5,132 bases of DNA from JALHSW01 sp038321755 (GTDB lineage Bacteria > Actinomycetota > Acidimicrobiia > IMCC26256 > PALSA-555): assembly GCA_038321755.1 (NCBI GenBank), contig JBBQFJ010000187.1:1-5132 (forward strand). The letters run 5' to 3'. The notes beneath the pieces were generated by a model. The model saw only the letters and a list, made by a program, of their open reading frames with translations, was not told the origin of the DNA and ran no database searches. The translations under genes were made by a program, and so were the position numbers. This document shows, one piece after another, positions 1 to 5,132 of this stretch; the first letter of the stretch is position 1; every line of letters begins with the position of its first letter.

Positions 1-582
1 GACCAGATGTCGACGATGCACCGTCTCGAGCATCGGATAGATCTGCGGAACGACCTCCTCGGCAACACCGACGAACGTGCGGGCCACGTCGACGCTCGTC
101 CCGCCGTCCGAGCGGAGGGGCGCTTCGAGCAGGGCGCGAGCACCCGAGATCACTGCGTCGGCCAGGCGCGCCATCGCGTTCCCCGACGTACGGGCGAGCG
201 CGATGCTCGACTCCAGGCTGAAGACGGTCGTCCCGAGCTCGAAGAACCGAAAGAGCTCGACGTCGTCCTCGGTGCAGACGAGCTCGTCCTCCTCGGGGAC
301 CACGAACCCCAGCGCCCGCCAGACGCGCGCCGCGAACGCCGGGTCGACCTCGCTGCGCTCGATCGCCTGGGTGAGCGTCATCCGCTCGGTGCCGCGGACG
401 AGCAGACGCTCGGCGGCGACCGCGTGCAAGCGGTGCTCCGTGATCGCACGGCGGATCTCGTCATAGGTCGCGCCGTGCTCGAGCGCCATCTGCAGCAGCT
501 CGAGGCGCTCGGCAGCATCAGCCGACTCCGGGTCGTACAGGCCGGCGGCCTCGAGCTGCCCCGGCGTCGGCAGCTTCGTCAT
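1..582 (-). CDS. Adenylate cyclase, N-terminal regulatory domain (partial, 3' end outside window)
   Basis: The 194 visible residues, read without a stop from ATG 582 to the left edge, look like the adenylate cyclase regulatory domain that precedes the catalytic domain in class III cyclases such as mycobacterial Rv1264. That family makes cAMP from ATP; the regulatory part is helical and sets activity. Visible signs are an opening of the family type (AAGLYDPESADAAERLELL, residues 12-30), a helix with 'LEHGATYDEIRRAI' (34-47), a helix-turn-like segment 'SEVDPAFAARVWRALGF' (77-93), an 'FRFFELG' segment (111-117) and a closing 'LETVHRRHL' (185-193) where the linker to the cyclase domain would begin. 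The catalytic domain lies beyond base 1, so enzyme activity cannot be confirmed. The gene starts 13 bases after the stop of the preceding gene and is probably co-transcribed with it. No strong ribosome binding site is seen. The alternative is a regulatory-domain protein with a different output domain. Confidence 0.8.
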   Translation of the reverse strand, partial: MTKLPTPGQLEAAGLYDPESADAAERLELLQMALEHGATYDEIRRAITEHRLHAVAAERLLVRGTERMTLTQAIERSEVDPAFAARVWRALGFVVPEEDELVCTEDDVELFRFFELGTTVFSLESSIALARTSGNAMARLADAVISGARALLEAPLRSDGGTSVDVARTFVGVAEEVVPQIYPMLETVHRRHLV

Positions 583-595
583 CTCGTTCGCGGCA

Positions 596-1801
596 TCACA
601 TCGTCGGCCCGGTCAGGAGCGCGTCGCCTGCCGGCTCGTCACTCGACCAGCTCGGGTCGAGTCCCGGCGCGAAGAGCACCACGCCGGGGGGTGCCTCCCA
701 GAGCAGTGCCGGGCGATCGCCGTGCCAGCGCACCGCGTACGACACGGGGCCGAACCGCGTCGGCGCGTCGTGCACCTCGATGCCCTGCCCGAGCCACCCG
801 GGTGGGAGGTCGGCAAGCAGCGAGACCTCGTCCCCGTCGTCGAACGCCAGCAACCCGCGAACCCCGAGCAGGAGCAGCGCCGGATCCTTCAGGTCGAGCA
901 GCGCCTCGACCTCCTTCCATCTGGCCGGCCGTTGCGGTCGGGCTCCGGCGCGTCGACGATCCCGGCCCGAGAGCTTCGGCCACGCGGCGGCCGCCTCGGC
1001 GTCGAACCCCCAGTCCTCGAGCGCGCTGACGACGTTCCCGCTCGGGCGGCGGAGCCCGGCCGCCAACAGCACGTGGGCGCGAGCCGAACGCACTGCGCCG
1101 ACCAACCGATCGTCCGGGACCTCGACGCGCATGCCGCGATCCAGCTGCGCCGCCCAACCTCGACCGATGGCATCCGGGGAGGGCATCCGGTCGAGATCCC
1201 CGGGATCGGGCGCCTGGTCGCCCAGTGCGATCGCGACGCGAAGGCGCGCTCGGTGTGGCACCGGGTGGAGGAACGCCGCTTCGATCCGCCCGCCGCGGTC
1301 GGTCGTCGAGGGGAAGTCGCCCTCGCGCGCCGCGCCGCTGCAGACCTCGATGTCGGTCGAGTGATGCTTCGCGACGGACCATCGCGACGGAGCGCGCGGC
1401 ATCACGAGTGCTCGTCGACGGTCGATGTATGCCGATGACCCTTCGATCCCGACGGCGCGTGCCTCGCGCACGACCAGGGCGACGACGAACGGGGCCGGCG
1501 AGTCGTTCTCGAACTCGACCACGATCGTCCCGTCCGGAACACCCGGGGCGGTCGCGCCGTACGCGTACTGCACTGCGTCACCACCGGGGACGCGGACCGC
1601 AGTGCGGACCACTGGCGCGTCACCGACGAACGTCTGGCGGACGGTTGCCTCGCGCTCCGGGACGTACCAACGGTCGTCTCCACCGATCCACCACTCGAAC
1701 GACCACCCGAGCTGGTCCGAGGTGATCCCCCCGTGTGCGTCGACTCGCGCGCGGCCGCGACCGCCCAGGGTGCCGATCAGCGTGCCGCTGCTGATGCTCA
1801 C
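596..1801 (-). CDS. Unrecognised 401-residue protein, beta-rich ends with short helical middle
   Basis: I do not recognise a named family. The protein has no signal peptide and no membrane segment. Residues 1-200 are rich in beta-type segments, for example 'GTIVVEFENDSPAPFVVALV' (91-110), 'RALVMPRAP' (130-138) and 'RARLRVAIAL' (184-193). A short helical stretch follows (about 230-320), then a segment around residues 336-369 ('WLGQGIEVHDAPTRFG', then 'YAVRWHGDRPALLWE') that recalls the closing beta domain of large actinobacterial glycosidase-like proteins. From memory, such proteins have a long alpha/alpha barrel in between; here little room is left for one, so a reduced, possibly non-catalytic relative is possible. 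This is an inference. The GTG start at 1801 lies 4 bases after the gpsA stop, with no good ribosome binding site, which suggests translation coupled to gpsA. Codon use matches the neighbours, so the reading frame is credible. Confidence 0.85.
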   Translation of the reverse strand: MSISSGTLIGTLGGRGRARVDAHGGITSDQLGWSFEWWIGGDDRWYVPEREATVRQTFVGDAPVVRTAVRVPGGDAVQYAYGATAPGVPDGTIVVEFENDSPAPFVVALVVREARAVGIEGSSAYIDRRRALVMPRAPSRWSVAKHHSTDIEVCSGAAREGDFPSTTDRGGRIEAAFLHPVPHRARLRVAIALGDQAPDPGDLDRMPSPDAIGRGWAAQLDRGMRVEVPDDRLVGAVRSARAHVLLAAGLRRPSGNVVSALEDWGFDAEAAAAWPKLSGRDRRRAGARPQRPARWKEVEALLDLKDPALLLLGVRGLLAFDDGDEVSLLADLPPGWLGQGIEVHDAPTRFGPVSYAVRWHGDRPALLWEAPPGVVLFAPGLDPSWSSDEPAGDALLTGPTM

Positions 1802-1805
1802 CTGG

Positions 1806-2858
1806 TCAACGGATGCCGTACAGCTCGGCCTTGGCCTCGCGCAGCATCAGCGAGGGAACGAGATCAGCCGCCTTGGCGTCTTCGTACAGGACTGCCCCCA
1901 CCATCGCGGCGATCGGCATCTCGAGGCCTCGTTGCTTGGCGAGCTCGAGCACCGCGCGCGTGCTCTTGACGCCCTCGGCCACCATCTGCATCTCGGTCAC
2001 GATGTCGTCGAGGCGACGGCCGCGTCCGAGCTCGACACCGACGTACCGGTTGCGACTCTTCTCGCTCGTGCAGGTCGCGACGAGGTCACCCATCCCCGCG
2101 AGGCCCGAGAAGGTCAGGGAGTCGCCGCCGAGCGCCACACCGAGACGAGCGAGCTCCGCCAGGCCGCGCGTCATCAGCGCGGCCTTCGTGTTGTCGCCGT
2201 ATCCCAGCCCGGCAGCGATCCCGGTCGCGATCGCGATCACGTTCTTCAGCGCGCCGGCGATCTCACACCCGACGACATCAGGATTCGTGTAGACGCGGAA
2301 CGTCCGCGTCATGAAGAGCTGCTGCAGCGCCGCCGCGACCTCGGGGTCGGGAATTGCGATCACCGAAGCGGTGGGCTGTCCCTCTGCGACTTCGCTCGCA
2401 AGGTTCGGACCGGTGAGCACGCCGATGCGGTCGACGCGATGCGACGTGAGCACGTCGGCGACGACCTCGGTCATCCGCAGGTGCGTCTCCTGCTCCACTC
2501 CCTTGGACAGGCTCACCACCGGAACGTCGTCGCCGATGAGATCGGCCGCGTCCGAGAGCACGTTCCGGAAGCCGTGCGAGGGGACGCCCACGACCACCAC
2601 CTCCGCGCCCGTGCAGGCGCGGGAGAGATCAGGCGTCGCGTGGACGCGCGAAGGCAGCTGGATCCCGGGCAGGTAGCGCGCATTCTCGTGCTCGGCATCG
2701 ATCCGCGCGGCCAGGTCGGGATCGCGGACCCACAGCTGCACGTCGGCATGCTCGGCGAGGATCGCGGCGACGGCGGTCCCCCACGATCCCGCGCCCACGA
2801 CCGCGACGTTGGGGAGGCCATCGCCCGTCGACGCGTCGACTCGCTCGTCGGGGCTCAT
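1806..2858 (-). CDS. gpsA: NAD(P)H-dependent glycerol-3-phosphate dehydrogenase
   Basis: This cytosolic enzyme interconverts dihydroxyacetone phosphate and sn-glycerol-3-phosphate, the backbone for phospholipids. The 350 residues agree with the usual length of about 330-350. Visible in order: the Rossmann nucleotide-binding motif 'VVGAGSWGTA' (20-29); 'WVRDP' (43-47); 'VVGVPSHGFRNVL' (89-101); 'SLSKG' (116-120); 'TGPNLASEVAEG' (149-160); the catalytic-lysine region 'GALKNVIAIATG' (202-213, K205); 'GDNTKAAL' (221-228); 'GLAGMGDLVATC' (252-263); and 'SRNRYVG' (268-274). I chose ATG 2858 because its ATGA overlaps the plsC stop, a typical coupling junction, and because the Rossmann strand then begins about 17 residues in. 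An in-frame ATG at 2903 would add 15 residues inside plsC and is less likely. PlsC, the next step towards phosphatidic acid after G3P acylation, is encoded directly upstream. No key residue is missing. Confidence 0.97.
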   Translation of the reverse strand: MSPDERVDASTGDGLPNVAVVGAGSWGTAVAAILAEHADVQLWVRDPDLAARIDAEHENARYLPGIQLPSRVHATPDLSRACTGAEVVVVGVPSHGFRNVLSDAADLIGDDVPVVSLSKGVEQETHLRMTEVVADVLTSHRVDRIGVLTGPNLASEVAEGQPTASVIAIPDPEVAAALQQLFMTRTFRVYTNPDVVGCEIAGALKNVIAIATGIAAGLGYGDNTKAALMTRGLAELARLGVALGGDSLTFSGLAGMGDLVATCTSEKSRNRYVGVELGRGRRLDDIVTEMQMVAEGVKSTRAVLELAKQRGLEMPIAAMVGAVLYEDAKAADLVPSLMLREAKAELYGIR

Positions 2859-3559
2859 CTCGCGGCCGGCCGGAGCTTCGCCGTCTCGGGTGCGCGAACC
2901 CACCAGTCGTCCTCCTCGGTCGCCGGCCGTTGCGGGTAGATCTCGCGCGCCCGCGCGACGCAGGCAGCCACAGCCGCCATGATCCGGTCCGTCGCGTCAT
3001 GCACGTCGTCGCCCGGCGCGACGGGGACGGGTTTCCCGGCGACGATGACCTCGGCCACACCCCAGCGCCAGTGCGGACGCCGTCCCTTGAAGAGGATTCG
3101 GTGCAGGCCCCACATGCCGACCGGGACGACCGGGACCCCGCTCTCTGCCGCGAGCCGCGCGGTGCCGGTCTTGCCCGCCATCGGCTCGAGGTCGAGCGAG
3201 ATCGTCCCCTCCGGAAACACGGTGACGCACTCCCCTGCACGCAGCGCGTCCACCGCGGGGCCGAGCGCGCCCGCGGCGTCCGCGGTGTTCCGCTGCACCG
3301 GGATCTGGTGGATCTGGTGCAACGCCCACCCGAGCCCCGCCTTGTCGAACAGCTCCGCCTTCGCCAGGAAGCGGACCCGGCGGTGACGCGCGTCAGCAAG
3401 GTAGGCCAGCGCCAGCGGATCGAGGTACGAGACGTGGTTGCTCGCGACGATCGCCGGCCCCTGCAGCGGGATGCGGTGCGCTCCCTCGATCGTCCAACGG
3501 ACACCGAGGCGCATCGGTCCGAGCAGTGCAGCACGAGCCGCGTCGTAGAGGGGCTCCAC
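2855..3559 (-). CDS. plsC: 1-acyl-sn-glycerol-3-phosphate acyltransferase (PlsC family)
   Basis: This enzyme family transfers an acyl chain to lysophosphatidic acid to give phosphatidic acid at the inner face of the cell membrane. With the GTG start at 3559 the protein has 234 residues, normal for the family. Visible motifs are the catalytic H-x4-D block 'NHVSYLDP' (41-48; H42, D47), 'FLAKAELF' (64-71), 'IPVQRN' (86-91, acceptor-binding arginine R90), 'FPEGT' (115-119) and 'VPVVPVG' (142-148). There is no clear long membrane helix, only the moderately hydrophobic N-terminus. I prefer GTG 3559 because a TATGCT -10 element sits 6 bases upstream, the arrangement of leaderless actinobacterial transcripts, and the nine codons before it use CAT, TAT and GCT, which are atypical here. 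ATG 3586 is the main alternative (243 residues) and would still avoid overlap with cofC. The stop overlaps the gpsA start by ATGA. Acyl-donor preference and the exact lysophospholipid substrate cannot be read from sequence. Confidence 0.92.
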   Translation of the reverse strand: MEPLYDAARAALLGPMRLGVRWTIEGAHRIPLQGPAIVASNHVSYLDPLALAYLADARHRRVRFLAKAELFDKAGLGWALHQIHQIPVQRNTADAAGALGPAVDALRAGECVTVFPEGTISLDLEPMAGKTGTARLAAESGVPVVPVGMWGLHRILFKGRRPHWRWGVAEVIVAGKPVPVAPGDDVHDATDRIMAAVAACVARAREIYPQRPATEEDDWWVRAPETAKLRPAAR

Positions 3560-3564
3560 GCCGG

Positions 3565-3571
3565 TAGCATA
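3565..3571. promoter_or_regulatory. Candidate shared -10 element for the divergent plsC and cofC operons
   Basis: The 7-base stretch TAGCATA reads TAGCAT on the plus strand (3565-3570) and TATGCT on the minus strand (3571-3566). Both fit the actinobacterial TAnnnT -10 pattern. On the minus strand the hexamer is followed by 6 bases and then the plsC GTG at 3559, which fits a leaderless mRNA. On the plus strand transcription would begin near 3577, about 14 bases before the cofC ATG. The region is noticeably AT-richer than its surroundings. No convincing TTGACA-like -35 is visible on either side. Promoter function is inferred from position and pattern only. Confidence 0.45.
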
Positions 3572-3590
3572 CGCAGCCCGATGCATCACG

Positions 3591-4202
3591 ATGCCGTGTC
3601 CGAACCCCGTGCCTGACCAGCGTGCACGCTCCGGGGTCGTGATCCCGATCCGCTCGTTCGTCGCGGCGAAGGCTCGACTCGCCGAGCACCTCTCTGAGCA
3701 TCGCAGAGCCGACTTCGCCCGAGAGCTCGCGACCCGGGTCGTCGAGGCCGCCGCGCCCCTGGAGGTGATCGTGGTCACCGCCGCCGACGAGGTCGGCGAG
3801 TGGGCCGAGGCCCGTGGACTCGACGTGGTCGCTGATCCCGGTCGCGGGCTCGATGGCGCTGCCGATGCGGGGCGAGCGCGGGCCGCCGACCTGGGCTGCG
3901 CTCGGGTCATCGTCGCGCACGCCGACCTCCCGTACGCTGCGTCCCTGGCGTCGATCGGACGCGACCTCGCTCGTCCGATCGTGGTCCTCGTCCCGTGCCA
4001 CCGCGACGACGGCACCAACGTGTGTGCCGTCCCCGTCGACGTGCCGTTCGAGTTCGCCTACGGACCGGGATCGTTCCGACGCCACGCGGCCGAGGCCCGA
4101 CGACGGGGACTCGGGCTGCGCGTGGTGCGCCGCGCCGACCTCGCGTTCGACGTCGACATCCCCAGCGACCTCGAGCGCCTCACCCTTCCGGCACCGACAT
4201 GA
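3591..4202 (+). CDS. cofC: F420 biosynthesis guanylyltransferase (CofC/FbiD family)
   Basis: CofC/FbiD enzymes couple GTP to 2-phospho-L-lactate (archaea) or phosphoenolpyruvate (mycobacteria) to make the activated precursor of coenzyme F420, in the cytosol. In an actinobacterium the phosphoenolpyruvate activity (FbiD) is more likely, but sequence cannot settle it. The 203 residues fit the family length. Visible motifs: nucleotide-binding 'VVIPIRSFVAAKARL' (16-30), 'DPGRGLDGA' (82-90), metal-site-type 'HADLP' (110-114), 'DDGTNV' (139-144), 'YGPGSFRRH' (157-165) and 'FDVDIPSDL' (186-194). R21 stands where many members have lysine. The start is uncertain: ATG 3591 is used, but GTG 3609 or GTG 3639 would also keep the first motif, and none has a clear ribosome binding site. 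The stop overlaps the next gene by ATGA. A gpsA neighbour is also seen beside the mycobacterial homologue Rv2983 (Rv2982c is gpsA-like), which supports orthology. Confidence 0.92.
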   Translation: MPCPNPVPDQRARSGVVIPIRSFVAAKARLAEHLSEHRRADFARELATRVVEAAAPLEVIVVTAADEVGEWAEARGLDVVADPGRGLDGAADAGRARAADLGCARVIVAHADLPYAASLASIGRDLARPIVVLVPCHRDDGTNVCAVPVDVPFEFAYGPGSFRRHAAEARRRGLGLRVVRRADLAFDVDIPSDLERLTLPAPT

Positions 4203-4945
4203 CGGTGGGCATCGACCTCCCGCCGCCCGTTCGAGCGCTCGCCATCGGGGCGCATCCCGACGACGTCGAGTTCGGCTGTGGGGCGACGCTCGCGAAGTGG
4301 GCGCAGGCGGGCGCCGAGGTCCAGCTCCTCGTCCTCACCGACGGCTCGAAGGGATCCTGGGATCCCGACGTCGACGTCAGCGAGCTCGCCGCGCTGCGCC
4401 GACACGAGCAGCGCGCCGCGGCCGACGCACTCGGGATCGGGACGGTCCACTTCTTGGAGGCCGTCGACGGCGAGCTCGACCACGACCGGGAGATGCGGGC
4501 ACTGGTGTGCGAGATCATCCGGCTCGCCCGTCCCGACGTCGTGCTCGGCCACGATCCGTGGAAGCGCTACCGCCTGCACCCCGACCATGTGCACGCCGGG
4601 CAGCTGGCGATCGACGGGATCGTGGCCGCCCGCGACCCACACTTCTTCCCGGGCGCGGGCGCCCCGCACCGGCCCGAGCACCTCCTCCTCTTCGAGGCAG
4701 AGGTGGTAGATCACCTCGAGGACGTGGCCGACACGATCGACGCCAAGGTGACCGCGCTCTTCGCTCATCGGAGCCAGTGGCGCTCGACGATGGGCATCGA
4801 CGCCGACGACCCGGGCGTCGACGCCGACACGATCGAGGGCCAGCAGGCCGAGTTCGTGCGGCGCGTCCGGGACGAGGCCGCCGCCGCCGGCGAGCCCGGT
4901 GGGCTGCCCTGCGCCGAGGCGTTCAAGCTCCTCAGCGATCTCTGA
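4199..4945 (+). CDS. PIG-L/LmbE-family zinc-dependent N-deacetylase
   Basis: The family hydrolyses N-acetyl groups, usually from N-acetylglucosamine-type conjugates; MshB (mycothiol), BshB (bacillithiol) and Mca (mycothiol-conjugate amidase) are relatives. The 248 residues include the zinc/catalytic motif 'AHPDDVE' (18-24; H19 and D22 as metal ligands, D21 as general base), 'VLTDGSKGS' (45-53), 'LRRHEQRAAADALGI' (66-80), 'HPDHVHAG' (127-134; H130 as third zinc ligand, H127 as catalytic-type histidine) and the C-terminal 'KVTALFAHRSQW' typical of the family. All key residues appear intact. It is shorter than MshB (about 300 residues) and closer in size to BshB-type enzymes, so a specific substrate is not assigned. 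No signal peptide is seen, so it should be cytosolic. The start ATG 4199 overlaps the cofC stop (ATGA) and lacks its own ribosome binding site, so translation is probably coupled to cofC. The gene ends just before a hairpin terminator. Confidence 0.95.
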   Translation: MTVGIDLPPPVRALAIGAHPDDVEFGCGATLAKWAQAGAEVQLLVLTDGSKGSWDPDVDVSELAALRRHEQRAAADALGIGTVHFLEAVDGELDHDREMRALVCEIIRLARPDVVLGHDPWKRYRLHPDHVHAGQLAIDGIVAARDPHFFPGAGAPHRPEHLLLFEAEVVDHLEDVADTIDAKVTALFAHRSQWRSTMGIDADDPGVDADTIEGQQAEFVRRVRDEAAAAGEPGGLPCAEAFKLLSDL

Positions 4946-4961
4946 TCGGGTCCGGACGCGA

Positions 4962-4987
4962 CGAGAGGGCCCCGAAGGGCCCCCTCG
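4962..4987. terminator. Hairpin terminator between convergent genes
   Basis: An 11-base arm (CGAGAGGGCCC, 4962-4972) pairs with GGGCCCCCTCG (4977-4987) around a CGAA loop, with one A-C mismatch. It starts 16 bases after the deacetylase stop and lies 20 bases beyond the stop of the minus-strand gene on the right. No T-run follows on either strand, as is common in high-GC actinobacteria. Because the arms are nearly symmetric it could end transcription from both sides. Confidence 0.75.
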
Positions 4988-5007
4988 TGTGCGTTCGATG
5001 GAGCTGA

Positions 5008-5132
5008 CTAGCGCTTGCGACGCTTGGCCGGAGCCTTCCGCGCCGCTGCCTTCTTGCGACGCTTGGCCGGAGCCTTCTTCGCCGCTGCCTTCTTGCGACG
5101 CTTGGCCGGAGCCTTCTTCGCCGCTGCCTTCT
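5008..5132 (-). CDS. Basic repeat tail of a histone-like DNA-binding protein (partial, 5' end outside window)
   Basis: Only the last 40 complete codons before the TAG at 5010-5008 are visible. They encode about three copies of a 13-residue unit 'KKAAAKKAPAKRR', with K replaced by R once in the last copy, and a final 'KR'. Such Lys/Ala/Pro/Arg-rich tails are found at the C-terminus of actinobacterial HU (HupB-type) proteins and of histone H1-like proteins, where they bind DNA and compact the nucleoid. The folded DNA-binding domain would lie beyond the right edge, so HU and H1-like identities cannot be separated. No catalytic or membrane feature is visible. The gene converges on the cofC-deacetylase operon and shares its terminator region. 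Confidence 0.82.
   Translation of the reverse strand, partial: KAAAKKAPAKRRKKAAAKKAPAKRRKKAAARKAPAKRRKR
5015..5131. repeat. Three tandem 39-base units encoding the basic tail
   Basis: Three units of exactly 39 bases run at 5015-5053, 5054-5092 and 5093-5131. Units two and three are identical. Unit one differs at two adjacent bases (CG instead of TT), which changes one lysine codon (AAG) to arginine (CGG). Identity includes third codon positions, which suggests recent unit duplication or ongoing homogenisation rather than only selection for basic residues. The array continues to the edge of the window and may be longer. Confidence 0.95.

Noticed and set aside
7..1029. Long plus-strand open frame, 340 codons, Arg-rich product
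   Set aside because: It lies antisense to the cyclase and the 401-residue gene, has no recognisable motif, and its Arg/Pro/Ala-rich make-up is typical of a shadow frame in GC-rich DNA.
2221..2245. GCGATCGC-type palindromes, possible repeat or protein-binding site
   Set aside because: They fall in the gpsA codons for 'AIAIATG', a conserved part of the protein, and occur only once in clear form.
1425..2939. Plus-strand open frame of 504 codons, the longest in the window
   Set aside because: It is antisense to gpsA, whose motifs are beyond doubt. The product is rich in His, Arg and Asp with no domain, as expected of the complement of GC-rich coding sequence.
3587..4018. N-terminal extension of PlsC by 144 residues to an upstream ATG
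   Set aside because: The extension lies antisense to cofC, is Ser/Arg/Ala-rich without family similarity, and the PlsC motifs begin only after position 3559.
3814..5007. Plus-strand open frame of 397 codons overlapping cofC and the deacetylase
   Set aside because: It is a shifted frame of two genes with intact catalytic motifs; the product is low-complexity Arg/Pro/Ala and runs through the terminator hairpin.
5015..5131. Regular direct repeats as a CRISPR array
   Set aside because: The 39-base units abut with no spacers and keep an open frame encoding a basic tail, so this is a coding tandem repeat.

Overview
The window is GC-rich, tightly packed bacterial DNA. Codon use, a gene for coenzyme F420 synthesis, a cyclase regulatory region of the mycobacterial Rv1264 type and a Lys/Ala/Pro-rich DNA-binding tail all point to an actinobacterium. 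An Acidimicrobiia-like lineage is my best guess, but the sequence alone does not prove it. There are no tRNA, rRNA, CRISPR or insertion-sequence signals.

Layout: a divergent promoter region near 3560-3590 splits the window. To the left, on the minus strand, lie four closely spaced genes that look like one operon: plsC (lysophosphatidate acyltransferase), gpsA (glycerol-3-phosphate dehydrogenase), an unrecognised 401-residue protein, and the start of a class III adenylate cyclase whose catalytic half is beyond base 1. The first pair overlaps by ATGA, the second pair is 4 bases apart and the third 13 bases apart. To the right, on the plus strand, cofC/fbiD (F420 guanylyltransferase) overlaps a PIG-L/LmbE-type deacetylase by ATGA. 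That pair ends at a hairpin terminator and converges on the 3' end of a minus-strand gene for a basic, repeat-tailed, histone-like protein, cut by the right edge.

How the genes work together: GpsA makes sn-glycerol-3-phosphate and PlsC adds the second acyl chain to form phosphatidic acid, so the left operon supplies phospholipid precursors. The cyclase at its end carries a regulatory domain whose mycobacterial relative responds to pH and fatty acids. This suggests, as inference only, that lipid precursor status and cAMP signalling are linked here. The right operon joins a step of F420 cofactor synthesis to an N-deacetylase of unknown substrate. The most interesting points are the lipid/cAMP operon, the unknown 401-residue protein in it, the cofC-deacetylase coupling, and a symmetric -10 element that could drive both divergent operons. 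Most of the window is ordinary metabolism, and I see no clear novel defence or mobile system.
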